Below, piece by piece: positions 48,201-58,925 of a stretch of DNA of 64,000 nt. Both the position numbers and the translations under genes were made by a program. A model generated the notes under the pieces. It worked only from the letters and a program-made list of their open reading frames with translations, searched no databases and was not told the origin of the DNA. The stretch spans positions 62,001-126,000 of the forward strand of contig QANY01013209.1 in assembly GCA_003255025.1 (NCBI GenBank). The letters are read 5' to 3'. The first letter of the stretch is position 1. Every line of letters starts with the position of its first letter. Source of the DNA: Datisca glomerata (Eukaryota; Streptophyta; Magnoliopsida; Cucurbitales; Datiscaceae).

Positions 48201-48289
48201 TAAAATGTTGTGGTTGTATTTATTTCATAAGAGAAAATAGTAAACTTTGTCGCTAAATCTTGTAGAATCACATATTTCTTGTAATGTGT

Positions 48290-49440
48290 ATCACCTGTGC
48301 ATAGGAGTTTAAAGATAGGTTCACAAGTCACAGTTAACTGTGAGATAAATTGAGCTATGTAATTTAATCTTCTCAAGAACCCTCTAACTTCATTTTAAGT
48401 TCGAGGTCTTGGCATATCAATGATGGCTTGAACATTTTCAGGGTCAACTTTTTATTCCTTCCTTGCTCAACACAAAGCTAAGCAATTTCCTTGAAGATGC
48501 TGCGAATGTACACTTTGTCAGGTTAAGCTTTAACTAGAACTTTCTCAACCGTTCAAGTAGTTTTCACAAAGTGATAGTGTGATCTTCCTTGACGAGATTT
48601 GGTGATCATATCATCATTATACGCTTCAATTTTTTTATGCATCATATCATGAAACAATGTTACCATTGCCCGTTGATAAGTCACCCCTACATTCTTTAGA
48701 CCAAATGACATAACCTTATAACAAATTGTACCCCATAAGTTATATACTTGGTATTTTCAGTGTTTAGGAGTCATTTTGATTTGGTTATACCCTAAAAACC
48801 ATCCATTAAAGAATTTTGAATGTCTGTAGTGTTATCTACTAAGACATCGATGTGTAGTAATGGAAAATTATCCTTGGGCCTTGCCCGAATCAAGTTTCTA
48901 AATTCGACACACATTCTTACTTTCCCATTTTTCTTCGGCATTGGGACTATGTTAGCAACTCATTCAGTTTATTTTGCTACTTCCAGAAAACCTGCATCTA
49001 CTTGCTTTTTAACTTCTTCTTTGATCTGCACGTGTATGTTTGGTTTCATTTTCTGTAACTTTTGTCAGACGGGTTTGCTTTCAGGCATAAGTGACAAACA
49101 ATGTACTACAATATCAATATTTAGACCTGGCATATCTTGGTAAGACCATGCAAATGCGTCTGTATATTCCTTGAGTAAGTCGACTCTCGCTTGTCATAGA
49201 AGTGCTGATTTGGACTTTTTTATCTCTCCATCCAATCCTAAATTTATCACCTCCGTTAACTCTTGATGATGTTGAGTTATTTTATCATCCTCTTCTGTCA
49301 TTCTTAACATTTCTGGAGATGGTTCAAAAATTATCTTCATCACTTTCATCTGCCACTACGCTAAGAAAGAGAGTTTCGAAGTTATTACTTATGCTCTTGT
49401 TTTCAAAATCATTGTTCTCAAACATGAATTAGATTATTGG
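48290..49440 (-). pseudogene. Gypsy reverse transcriptase
   Basis: Minus strand gives VMSFGLKNVGVTYQRAMVTL and FHDMMHKKIEAYNDDMIT (48725-48610), the gypsy RT palm. The catalytic YVDD reads YNDD: both Asp kept, Val changed to Asn. The remainder is scattered over frames with many stops. Expected role: synthesis of element cDNA. Confidence 0.8.
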
Positions 49441-49758
49441 AAGAAAGGAAGGTGAGTATAAAAATGACTAGGTATGAACAACATTTCAAAAAAGGAAAAA
49501 GGAAGACATAGAGAGGAAGAAAAAAAAAGAATTGAAATCGTATTTATTGTTAACAAAAGAAAATGAAACAAGCTTTTCGACATTCATTCAAAGAAATGAC
49601 ATGAAACAGATGAAAATGTAAGGCCATAACAATGAAACTCCTAAGACATTGGGCCGAATAATTAGAAATTTGGCATTAACACGTTACTCTTGAAAATCTC
49701 CAAGAAGCACTAGCAACTCGGTTACATCCCAATTGTTAAGCTAATGATATGAATCGTA

Positions 49759-50040
49759 TCAAGAAACCAAGTCCTCTGTATTTGCACTTGATGATTTTCC
49801 CAAGACTGTAGATATGAAAAGCTGGGCTATATCATCTTCAAGGTCATACTGCTCCACTTTAGCCGGCTCTTCAAATGAAATTTTCCCACTTCTGAAGGAT
49901 TCAGATTTATGTGGTATGATTGCCATTTCCATATCGAATTCCATATTTTCGAGCCTAGAAATTCTCTTTTCTTTCTTTTGAGCTTTCACTCTCACTCTAT
50001 CAGCCTTGGTCAGTTTATATCTAAGCTCAAACCTTTACTC
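49759..50040 (-). pseudogene. Gypsy inter-domain segment between G-patch block and RT
   Basis: A 78-residue open piece rich in acidic residues (YDLEDDIAQLFISTVLGKSS). This region in Tat elements has no known domain; placement supports one continuous polyprotein. Confidence 0.6.
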
Positions 50041-50066
50041 ATTCTTCTCCCTTTTGATTAACTTTT

Positions 50067-50327
50067 TTATGTTTGATGCTCACTCTTGAGTCCTTTACCT
50101 GGCTTGTATCCCCCTTTTATCATCAACTTTTCTGCCATCCGAAATGCCTTTGATAGGCTTGGCATTTGAGTGAGTTTCCCATTAGCAACAAACATGGTGT
50201 TCACAATTTCAAATGATCGAAATGAGCACTCCAACGCTTCTTCTACTTCCTCAATATATGGCATGCTGGCTGGCATGGATACCAGTAAGTCTTCTTCCCC
50301 ATATATATAAATGAGTTTATGAACCAC
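50067..50327 (-). pseudogene. Gypsy G-patch-like segment
   Basis: MVHKLIYIYGEEDLLVSMPA, ALECSFRSFEIVNTMFV and the Gly/Lys-rich KGGYKPGKGLKSEHQT correspond to the block after protease in Tat polyproteins, ending in a G-patch-like motif. Open over 86 codons. Confidence 0.7.
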
Positions 50328-50362
50328 TATAAATTCTAGCTTCTAATGTAAAGAAGACGATA

Positions 50363-50911
50363 CTATCCCAGTAGAGTGAATCCACAATCGACCCACAAGA
50401 AAAATATATGCTGAGTTATGTCCATCACTTGAAAAATAATATCAAATAGGCATGGTCCGAGTCGACTTGGTATCTCAATGTCTCCAATTACTTCTCTTTG
50501 GGTGCTGCCGAATGCTCTTACTATCATCATGCTCAACTGTATATGTGTCACATCCACAAGGACCTTTGCTAGTGTAGATCTTTGCATTACATTTAGAGGT
50601 AAACTGTTATCAATCAATACTTTTGCAACAACATAATCCTTACACTTCACCGATATATGTAGTGCTCTAGTGTGTCCAGTACCATTGGTAGAAATTTCAG
50701 CATCTATGAAAGTGATGAAATTCGTTACAGTAATATTTCTCACAATTCCACTCAACTTCTCCATTGTAATGTCATAACAGACATATGCTTGATTCAAAAC
50801 CTTCAATAATGCTTGGCGATGTGGTTCAAAATTAAGAAAAATTGACAGTATGGATATGCGAGCAGGTAAGCGATTAAGTTGATCTATCACCTTATACTCA
50901 CTTTGCTTCAT
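50363..50911 (-). pseudogene. Gypsy aspartic protease
   Basis: A 182-residue open stretch. HISVKCKDYVVAKVLIDNSL then PLNVMQRSTLAKV holds the active site; family members read DNGSSLNV, so the catalytic-loop Gly is Ser here. REVIGDIEIPSRLGPCLFDI and FQVMDI are the following conserved blocks. The upstream SEYKVIDQLNRLPARISILS is the usual linker. Long open length hints at relatively young age, despite the active-site change. Confidence 0.83.
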
Positions 50912-50916
50912 GAGCT

Positions 50917-51234
50917 TTAAAATTCAAATACTTCATCTTCAGACACTGATATTTCTTTCTTCGTACCATTCATTATGTCTGGGTCTATCACTTGGCTACC
51001 ATAAATCTCTCCTTGGAACTCATGACCATTATTGCCTTCTTTGTCTTTCCCTTTCCTTTGTTTTTCAAACTCATCGCTTTTATTCATTTTCAAAACATAT
51101 GGCGTGTAGCATCTGCCACTCCTCGTCATTCCACCTATTCCTGAAATATTAGTTTTGGGAAGATCGAGGTTCAATGGACTTAGCATTTGAGTTCTGTCAT
51201 TATCGCTTACAATAAGCTCATAACCATACCCCAT
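50917..51234 (-). pseudogene. Gypsy gag-protease linker
   Basis: Contains GIGGMTRSGRCYTPYVL, the short conserved word found between gag and protease in this lineage, followed by a charged low-complexity stretch. The frame breaks at both ends. Confidence 0.7.
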
Positions 51235-51575
51235 GGTACTGGTCTTGAATCTTTTTAAGCAAACGCACCTGATATTTGGATTGTGATGGGCTTCAAAGCA
51301 TAAGATGAAGTGGTGCGAGTTGACGTTTTCTCATAATGTATTGTGAGGGGTTTAGGGACATAGGATGGCACTTCAGCATTTACTTTAGGCGATTCTTTAG
51401 TTATCATGAAGATTATAGAGTCATCTCGCTGGTATCCCCTTCTCCTTTCAGACTTATGGTAAGTATTTTTGCATCCAACAATCTTTGCACTCCCATTTTA
51501 AAATCCCCACATTCCTCAATTGTATGCCCACTTACGTTCTCATGAAATAAACAATTAAAGTCATGCATATGATTC

Positions 51576-53390
51576 CTAAAAAATGTCTTTGTCCTCTAAG
51601 TGTGTTAGGTAGATGTACCCCACCTTAGAAAGAAGATGGAAAAGTATTTCCATTGATGTGCTCACATCTTCCACATTCTTCTTATCATATGAAAATGATT
51701 CCTCAATTGCATTTACAGCATGGTTCTCATAATTTAGTAGAGGGTTAGAATTGATATCTAGGTTCTGATCATCCTTTTTGAAATTTAACCATCCAGCCTT
51801 AATCAATGCCTGCACTCTACCTTTTAATGTCGTGCAAGTTTTAGTCAAATTTCCCATTGCCCCAACATGATAATCGCATCGAGAAGTCTGATCATACCAC
51901 ATTGGGTATGGTGGCTGAAGACGTTCATAAGAAATCAACACCAATTTATTATTCCATATTAATTGTGGTAAGAGTTCTATATAAGACACGGGGATTGGAT
52001 CATATTGGACAAAATGTTGATTATTTTTATTTCTTCTTATAGGCTATCAGCCTGACCAACATTGTGCTAGTGAGTTGGTGGTCTCGGACCAGACCTTGAG
52101 TTATTTTGAAAGTTGATTGTTGAGAGTGATAATTGTATGGAATTTGCAAGGCATTTGCCACATATGATGTCACATATTCGACTCCTTCACTATGCTTTGA
52201 AAATCCCGACCGAGGTTCACAACTTATGATGGGTATCTAAACTGGATTGTATGTACATCTCCTTCTTTTCACTTTGACGACGGCCTTTTTTTTACGGAGG
52301 ATGCATCTGATTCGAATTCTGAAATTCTGTCATTCTTTATCCAATATTCAATTCTTTCAAGAATCACTATAATGTCAGAGAATTTGTTTGAAGCATTTTA
52401 GATCATCCTATCATAGAGTATAGATCTTAAGGTATTGATAATCATTGCGGCCATTTCCTTTTTTGACAAGACAGGTTGTACTTGAGCAGCTAATTCCCTA
52501 GACCTTTAAGCATATTCTTTAAGGCTTTCAGTGGCATTTCTCTCTCTTTGCAGATCAAGACTATCATGAGCTATGTATATATTGTAATTGTACTGTCTTA
52601 AGAAAGCATAAGCTAAATCTTTCCACCTCTGAATATGTTGGCTATCCAACTGGATGTACCAGCTAGAGACAACCCCCATTAAGCTAACCTGAAAGATAAT
52701 TTGCAGCTTATCATCATTTGTACAAGCACTCATTTTTCTGCAGTACATAATAAGGTGACGTCTTAGGCATGTACTACCGTCATATTTTTCAAACTCAGAT
52801 AGTTTGAATTTGTGGGGGATGGTTACATCCGGAATCAGACATAATTGGGTAGCATCAATGGTACTGTACACATATGATCCTTCAATAATGCACAATCTCT
52901 CCTCTAGAAAAGCCATATTATCACTCGATAGTGGGTCTTCACTTGGTTTGGTAACGGGCCTCTACGCTTTTGAGTTATCAATATCAGGTATGGTGATTGG
53001 CTCATTAGTATGTTTACATTGTGCTGTGAAAGCTTGGTTGTGGCCATGTGTCATTGTCGATGTGTTATAACCAGTTTTCCTTGTCTGCATCATTCCTGAA
53101 CATTTAGAAATGAATAGTGTTGGACATTTACTGGTAATGATGAAGCATGCTGAAACTCATTAGCTTGATGACGTAGATATGTTAGACTGAACCCATAAGG
53201 GTAAAGTGGAGTATCATTTGACAATTGATTCTTATGATAATTGTCCTCCTTGCTGATTTTCAAGACAGGCCTTTCCTTTGTTAGCGGCGAGGAGTTCTAG
53301 GACTCAGGCCATTTGCTCTTTCAGCTCCCTAAGTTGTTCTTTCATTTCCTCTCACGACCCTAACTTGAGTTTATGTTTGATAAGGATGTC
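51576..53390 (-). pseudogene. Gypsy gag, frameshifted
   Basis: 52916-52506 carries the retrotransposon gag domain: IPHKFKLSEFEKYDGSTCLR, LMGVVSSWYIQLDSQHIQRW, DLAYAFLRQYNYN and ESLKEYA. 51989-51576 carries the knuckle-like CDYHVGAMGNLTKTC (family: CxxHxGxxGHxxxxC, with the second His now Asn) and VQALIKAGWLNFKK. 53390-53300 holds an N-terminal Glu/Lys coiled segment. Gag would build the particle. The order fixes the element direction. Confidence 0.83.
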
Positions 53391-53491
53391 GAAGTTGACA
53401 GGGATATCTTTGAAAATTTTCTTAAAATATAGAAAAATAAAACAATGAGATTGTAGATTTTGCTAATGAAAAAAAAGAAACAATAATAACA

Positions 53492-54200
53492 CACTACGAT
53501 AAATATGACATTCTACAATATTTAAATACCAGGTTCATAGTATCCTCCTATAAAAAACTCGAAACAACAAGAGTCTTTATGAACCCCATAAAAAATTTCT
53601 GTTAAAAGTTAAAAAACTAAACGGGATGAATTTTAGGGAAGCAGGACTTCAAACTCTTCTCTCTCGATTAGTTCTTGAGAGAGATTTGCCATTCCTACAT
53701 ACCCTCGACACCTCCCTCGATTACAAACCCAAACCCTACCCTCTTCATTCTTCTCTCTCGATTTCTTCTCGAGAAGCTCCATTCCTTCTTGAATCTCTCT
53801 TGTAGCTCTCTTTCAGTTCTCTGTCACAGATTCTCTCTCGAATGCTCTCTCTTGTAGCTCTTAGAAGCTCTTCTTCTCGATTTATAGAGGGAAGCTCAAT
53901 TTCTTCTAGAGTCTCTCTCGATTTCTCTCGATTTTCAGAGACAAGCTCCGTTCCTTCTCTTTCTCTCTCGATTCTTATTAAAATAAAAAAAACACGAAGA
54001 ACCTCTCTCTCATAGCTTCTCTTTCTCAAAATACAAACAAACAATCTCAGGCTAGGCCTTCATCAAAGAAGAGAGAGCAGAGCTCATCGATTAGCTTATC
54101 TCTCACTCTCTCATTCAAAACAAAGAGTGAACTAGGGCTAGGTTTGTCGAAGAAGTTTCTGCTTCTCTTCTTCTTGTTGAAGAAGAGAACGTGAAAGATC
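53492..54200. mobile_element. One end of a CACTA element (CACTA-4); other terminus missing
   Basis: CACTACGATAAATATGACAT at 53492 and the next 150 bp match the reverse complement of the right end of CACTA-1 (for example TTCTGTTAAAAGTTAAAAAA). It then runs into a CT-rich segment with repeats of TTCTCTCTCGATT-like words. No GTAGTG terminus follows; homology stops where pararetrovirus-type sequence starts, near 54200. The long antisense open frame at 53745-54044 comes from the simple repeat. Confidence 0.72.
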
Positions 54201-54644
54201 AATGACAGTCACTAAAAAAATAATCGACCTTTGGCAAAATGCCAATGTCTGAATAAACAAAAAATCAAAAATCAAAAAATATCATATGACTTTCTATCAT
54301 AATGCAATAGTCGTAATGATCTTCAAGACAAGCAACAATGACTTCTCCAAAATAAAGAATCAAAGCACAAGAATCCAATATAGCAATTATCAAGGACTCT
54401 AACATACAACAATAGTCACAATGACTTTCCAAAGACAACAATCATGATAGAGTAATAATAATGACGCAAAGTCTAAGATTACAATTATCAATGAATCTTT
54501 ATAATTTGTCTTCTTCTGTAATAATTGTACTAGTTTTCGAATAATTATGCAACTATTTATCATTTTTACTATTCTTAGTCAAAAGTATAAATGTAATAAG
54601 TTCATGTAAGTAATGGCTTCTCAGTGAACTTCACTTTCCTTGCC

Positions 54645-54650
54645 TATAAA
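54645..54650 (+). promoter_or_regulatory. TATA box of the pararetrovirus promoter
   Basis: TATAAA in a context typical of caulimovirid promoters, upstream of a CT-rich start region. Confidence 0.5.
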
Positions 54651-54946
54651 TTGGCTGCCTTCTCCCATTTATTCCTCAAAATTGGTTTTGACTCTTAACG
54701 ATTTTGAGACAAACTTGTTTCAAAAACAAATCATTCTTCTTTCTCCTCTTTTGTAATCTTGTCTTATTTTTATTCAAAATTAATTAGTGAACGGGAACAC
54801 TAATTAATCATTACAAATTATTTTCTTCAATACCTGTAAGTTTTAATCTTACTTTGAATAATAGTTTTACTGTTTCTTGTTGTGTGAATTCTTGCTACTA
54901 ATACCCGGTCTTTAATATCTTAAATTATATGCAATTTCACCTCTTT

Positions 54947-54960
54947 TCATATTAGAGCCA
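54947..54960 (+). other. Degenerate tRNA-Met primer-binding site of the pararetrovirus
   Basis: TCATATTAGAGCCA matches the caulimovirid site TGGTATCAGAGCCA at 11 of 14 positions. In this family minus-strand DNA synthesis starts here. Confidence 0.6.
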
Positions 54961-55290
54961 AACCTGGTAGGGTATTTTACTGTTTAAATCAATATCTGCA
55001 TTATTATTGTTCCTCACCGCCTTTATGGCTGATTATTGCTTAATTGCTTACTTGAATAATTATTTTTATTTCATCTCACTTCCACCCTAGAGGCTGATTA
55101 TTTTTACGCTTGATTATTTCTCTGTAATCTTTGATTATCTAATCTGTGAATCTGACGTATCAAATTCTATTTGGTTTGCTTCAGAAACCCCAAGAAGACA
55201 TTTTAAATACGTAAATTTCGAGGGTAGGGTAGTTGTAAAGGAAAAAGGGAGAAGAGTCGACTTCATAGGAGGTTGTGGAAGTTATAGCAG

Positions 55291-56548
55291 ATTTAAGAAT
55301 CAAAATATAGTATGCAATTTTCAATCATAAGAATAATTTAGTTATTTTGAGCAATACGTAGATTATTTGAAAGTAATTCTTCTTGTAGCAATAGGTCTAT
55401 AATAACTTCAATTCTAGACATAATTAATGAAGAACATTTAGAATACTTAGCAGATGATCAAATAAATCATAGGGTATGGAATATAACCAAAATCATTAAT
55501 AAATAAATTTATAAATAAACATAGTTTGTTGCTTCCTTCAAGCCTTAGCATCATCTAAAAATAATTGAAAAAATATTTGCTCTTGGGAAGGAGCATGAAA
55601 CTTGTCAATTACTTTCCCCTAATATAATTAAACATCACATTGGAGAATGATATAATTTCTTTCACTTTGGTTTGTCTAGAATGAAGTTAAACCACTCACA
55701 AGAAGAGGCCTAAATACCTCTATCTTGTTAGCCTTGCGAGATGCAAGACTCACAAATTTTAATGATAGTATTTTAGGATTAATTGAATCCTCACTTTGTA
55801 ATGGTCCAATCCATTTCGATTGTTTTTACAGATTTGTCTGTTAGTTTAACAGTTCCTCATATTCTTAAATTTTTAACTTTAAATATTAAAACTAGTGGTT
55901 ACTAAATCCTAGAAGGTGCCTAACCCCTAGCTTTCATTTTTAGCATTCATTACAAAGTCACCAAGATCGATATGAATTTTCATGCCATCAATAGGAGCCC
56001 TAAAAATCAAACCCTATTGATTCAATCTAGCCAAAGTAATCCAATATTAGAGTCTCTAAAATAATTAGGTGGTATGATATTACTTTGTTTACAAATTGGC
56101 TTCTAACCGATGAAAGCCAACCCACTCCAATTAAACGCCCAATTGAAGATATTGATTATAACTAGCAGTACATAGATGGTATTGTTAAAATTAATTTCAA
56201 TCTTCTAGTTATAATCCTTAAATTATGAAGTATAGCCAGTCTAGTACCCCTAGGAATTTCTTTTCTGTATCATCTGTTAATAATGATCAAGATCTTAGGA
56301 TTCAACAATTAGATCAAGAATTGAAAAATTGAAAAATAAAAATTTAATACTTATAGGCATTGCCACAGATTCTCAAGTCAGTCAGTTAATCTTTGGTGAT
56401 AAGACAGAACCATCTGACGAAGCTGAATCACCAACTAAATCGAATTTGTAAGGAACTTTACCTCCTACAAATTCCCAACTCTTATTTTTGAATTTAGGTA
56501 CCCTGAGCCAAGAATACAAACCTAATTGGGAGGGTTTAACCCAACATA
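55291..56548 (+). pseudogene. Endogenous pararetrovirus movement-protein region, copy 1, broken
   Basis: The plus strand shows the Caulimoviridae cell-to-cell movement protein pattern in several frames, most clearly around 55770-55900, with a DLSVSL motif and the hydrophobic block after it. Stops and frame changes occur throughout, for example near 55490, 55560 and 55620. The stretch from about 55510 to 56545 is repeated at 58111-58925. It is cut at 56548 by CACTA-type sequence. Such proteins widen plasmodesmata for virus spread; this copy is a fossil and not functional. Confidence 0.72.
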
Positions 56549-56699
56549 CACTACAACAAATGTGTGTTTTTATAGCATGCCACAATTGCATTTTATGTCA
56601 AAATGCTAAGAGAGGGGCGCAGGAACAAAAAAAACAACTCACCTAAAATTAGACATGTCCCTCTCTCTTCACATTCACAACCCTCTCTCTTTTCCTTTG

Positions 56700-56870
56700 T
56701 CTTATTCAACGCATCTTCTCTCTACAATGAAGCCTTCTTCGGTGCCCTCTCTCTTTCCCATCTTATTCAACGCCCTTCATTTTCTCTCTACAAGGAAGCC
56801 TTCTTCAGTGCCCTTTCTCTGTAGTTCAACGCCCTCATCTTCTTTAGTGCCCTTTATCTTCTTTCTACAA
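56700..56870 (+). repeat. 61-bp tandem repeat, about 2.7 units
   Basis: CTTATTCAACGC words at 56701 and 56763, with a third shortened GTTCAACGCCC at 56823. Each unit continues with GAAGCCTTCTTCGGTGCCCT or a variant. The overlapping small open frames are products of this repeat. Confidence 0.75.
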
Positions 56871-57620
56871 TGAACCCACAACCTAGATAGGGCTTTAGCT
56901 TCATCAAAGATGAGAGAGAGCATAGCCTGTCGATCAGCTTCTCTCTTTCTCGATTAGCTTCCAACTCTTTCTATTCAAGAACAGAGAACGAGCAAGAGTT
57001 AGCTTATATATCTCTCTCTTCTGATTATTTGGTCTTATGTAAACAGAAACAAGCAAGGGTTAGCTTCTATCTCTCTCTATTTTGATTCTTTGGTTTTAGT
57101 TGCAGAATTTAAAATCAAAGATTATAGATCCTTAATCCTTGCCTCAACCACAGAAGTCACGATTTTGATTTTTAGTTTGATCTTTTTTTTCTGAATCTTT
57201 CATTTTGTCTATTTTAGTGAATCTCTTGAATAAAAGGTAATCAAATGTTTGATATTTCATGTTTACTTGCATTCATTCTATCTTGTGGTTTGATACTTGA
57301 ATTTTGTCAAGCGTTGTTTCTTCTATTACAAAACTGAGGTGAAGGCTTTGAGATTGTCTATTATACTATATTAATCCATGCTTTTTTATCGATGAAAAGC
57401 TTATGGCATGCGCTTGAACATAGCAATTGAGAATGCTACAATGTTTGCTCTCTCCCCCCTCCCCCACTATTTAAGTTGAAATAATTATCCTCAATGTTTC
57501 CATGTCATATTGGAGTCTTTTAATCATAGAATTGAGAGAAAGTTATGTTTAGTTGTTTTCTAATATATGACGCAAAGTAATGCGTAACATTTCTCCTCAA
57601 TTTGGTGCCCTATGAATTAG

Positions 57621-57704
57621 GTTTGGGGGGCTAAAGGACTTGAGGCGATTATTGAAGACGATTCGATAATCGGTGTTGTGGTTGTCTTGTCTGGACAAGC
57701 TCAG
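57621..57704 (+). pseudogene. Captured oxidoreductase-like exon (Gfo/Idh/MocA family, NAD-binding part)
   Basis: An 84-bp exon with an AATTAG acceptor immediately before and a GTATCT donor after. It is fully open and encodes VWGAKGLEAIIEDDSIIG followed by VVVVLSGQAQ. The pattern GLxxIIxDxSIxxVxVVLxxQxQ is that of the plant Gfo/Idh/MocA-type oxidoreductases, in the Rossmann-fold strand 4-5 region. Only this exon is recognised. A partial match by eye; other Rossmann-fold dehydrogenases are possible. Confidence 0.55.
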
Positions 57705-58110
57705 GTATCTTCTTTAATTGATCTTCTTTGGTTTTGTCTTATTATTTATTGGTTCTTATACTTTCAAAATTTTCCTTTTTTTATACATTACAATATCGAT
57801 TTTATGTTGGACTTTTTTTCTATTAGCCAAAACAAAATAAGGTGCTATTTTGGAATTCATAGTATTACCTTGCACTATGTTTTCTTTTTGTCATCCACTT
57901 TATATATGTCTCTTTGGATTTTGTCAAGTTCATATTTTCTTTTACGTGTGGAATTGAAGATGTGTGAATATAAGTTTTATACCCAACATATTTCAACATT
58001 TATTTTTTAACTTCCAAAGCGTAGTTGATTATTGGTGACTGTAAACTATCATCTTGTTCAAGAAATACTGGATATAAGAAATAATATTCATATTTTGGTT
58101 AAGAATATGA

Positions 58111-58925
58111 AGGAAACAAGCCTCAACATCATGTAAGAATAATTGAAAAATATATGCTCTTGGGAAAGAGCATGAAACTTGCCAATTACTTTCACCTAAT
58201 GCTATTAAACACCACATCGAAGAATGATATAATTTCCTTCACTTTGGTTTAGTCCAGATTGTAGTTTAACCACTCTTAAGAAGTGGTATTAATACAACTG
58301 TCTTCTAACCTTGTGTGATGCAAGATTTACAAATTTTAATGATAGTATTTTAGGATTAATTGAATCTTCCCTTTATAATGATCCAGTCTATTTTGATTAT
58401 TTTTCAGATTTGTCTGTGAGTTTGACAGACCCCCATAGTCTTAAATCTTTGACTTTGAATATAAAAACTAGTGGTTAGCAAATACTTGAAGGTGTCCAAC
58501 CCCTAGCTTTGATTTTTAGAATACATTACAAAGTAACCAAAACCAATATGAATTTCCAAGCCATCAATAGGAGTCCAAAAAATCAAACCTTGTTAATTCA
58601 ATCTAGCCAAAGTAAAGTCCCTAAAACCATTAGGTGGTCTGATATTATTTTACCTACAAATTGGCTTTTAATCAATGAAAACCAACCTACTCCAATTCAA
58701 TTCCTAATTGAAGATAGTGATTATGTTCAGCACTACATGGATGGTACTGTTAAAATTAATTTCCATTCTTAAGTCAGTCAATCAATATTTGATAATAAGA
58801 CTAAACAATCTAACGAATCTGAATCACCAACTGCCTCTGATTTTCAATGTGCATTATCTCATATTAATCCTCAACATTTAGTTTTGAATTTAGGCACCTT
58901 AAGCGAAGAATACAACTTGATAAGG
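58111..58925 (+). pseudogene. Endogenous pararetrovirus movement-protein region, copy 2
   Basis: About 85 percent identical by eye to 55510-56545, in the same order and strand, including AATGATAGTATTTTAGGATT. It is somewhat better preserved: 58509-58772 is open, where copy 1 has stops. It ends near GATTTAACCGAACACATTAA and leads on into the capsid-protein part, so copy 2 belongs to the downstream polyprotein. The beginning of the movement protein is missing from this copy. Confidence 0.75.

Larger units (their letters stand above)
45507..48286. mobile_element. Non-autonomous CACTA transposon CACTA-2, with TSD TGT
   Basis: Left end CACTACAAGATATATGATAT; right end reads CATTACAAGAAATATGTGAT on the minus strand, with one change in the CACTA core. 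Target duplication TGT at 45504-45506 and 48287-48289; the flanks join as continuous gypsy RT/RNase H. The left 250 bp are homologous to CACTA-1 (shared words ACCTGTGACAACCCCTCATA and GTTGAATGTATTCAACAAGT). It holds four pectinesterase-like exons and no transposase. Confidence 0.92.
44094..53491 (-). mobile_element. Ty3/gypsy retrotransposon, Tat/Ogre-type with dual RNase H, truncated
   Basis: Minus-strand order: gag (53390-51576), linker and protease (51234-50363), G-patch-like block (50327-50067), RT (49440-48290), RNase H (45503-45040), a second archaeal-type RNase H (44955-44512), integrase zinc domain (44405-44094). RT before integrase is the gypsy order, and a second RNase H before integrase is the mark of the Tat lineage. 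The element stops inside integrase at the copia-3 LTR; no LTR of its own is seen. A CACTA element divides RT from RNase H. Confidence 0.86.
54206..55290 (+). promoter_or_regulatory. Pararetrovirus promoter and leader (copy 1)
   Basis: Contains ATGACGCAAAG (about 54460), similar to as-1-like activator sites of caulimovirus promoters; TATAAA at 54645-54650 in CCTATAAATTGG; and a roughly 270-base leader before a degenerate primer-binding site. Transcription would start near 54677 by spacing. Short open frames only. The assignment rests on position upstream of the movement-protein region and on these elements. Confidence 0.55.
56549..58105. mobile_element. CACTA-like insertion CACTA-5, right end not resolved
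   Basis: CACTACAACAAATGTGTGTT starts at 56549, interrupting the movement-protein region right after AACATA (copy 2 continues AACACATTAAGG at this point). The subterminal ATAGCATGCCACAATTGCAT differs from the other CACTA families here. CT-rich repeats and an oxidoreductase-like exon follow. No reverse-complement terminus or second ATA duplication was found before viral sequence restarts at about 58111, so the right end is deleted or diverged. Confidence 0.65.

Noticed and set aside
53745..54044. Minus-strand 99-codon Arg/Glu-rich frame
   Set aside because: Product of the CTCTCTCGATT simple repeat in the CACTA-4 fragment.
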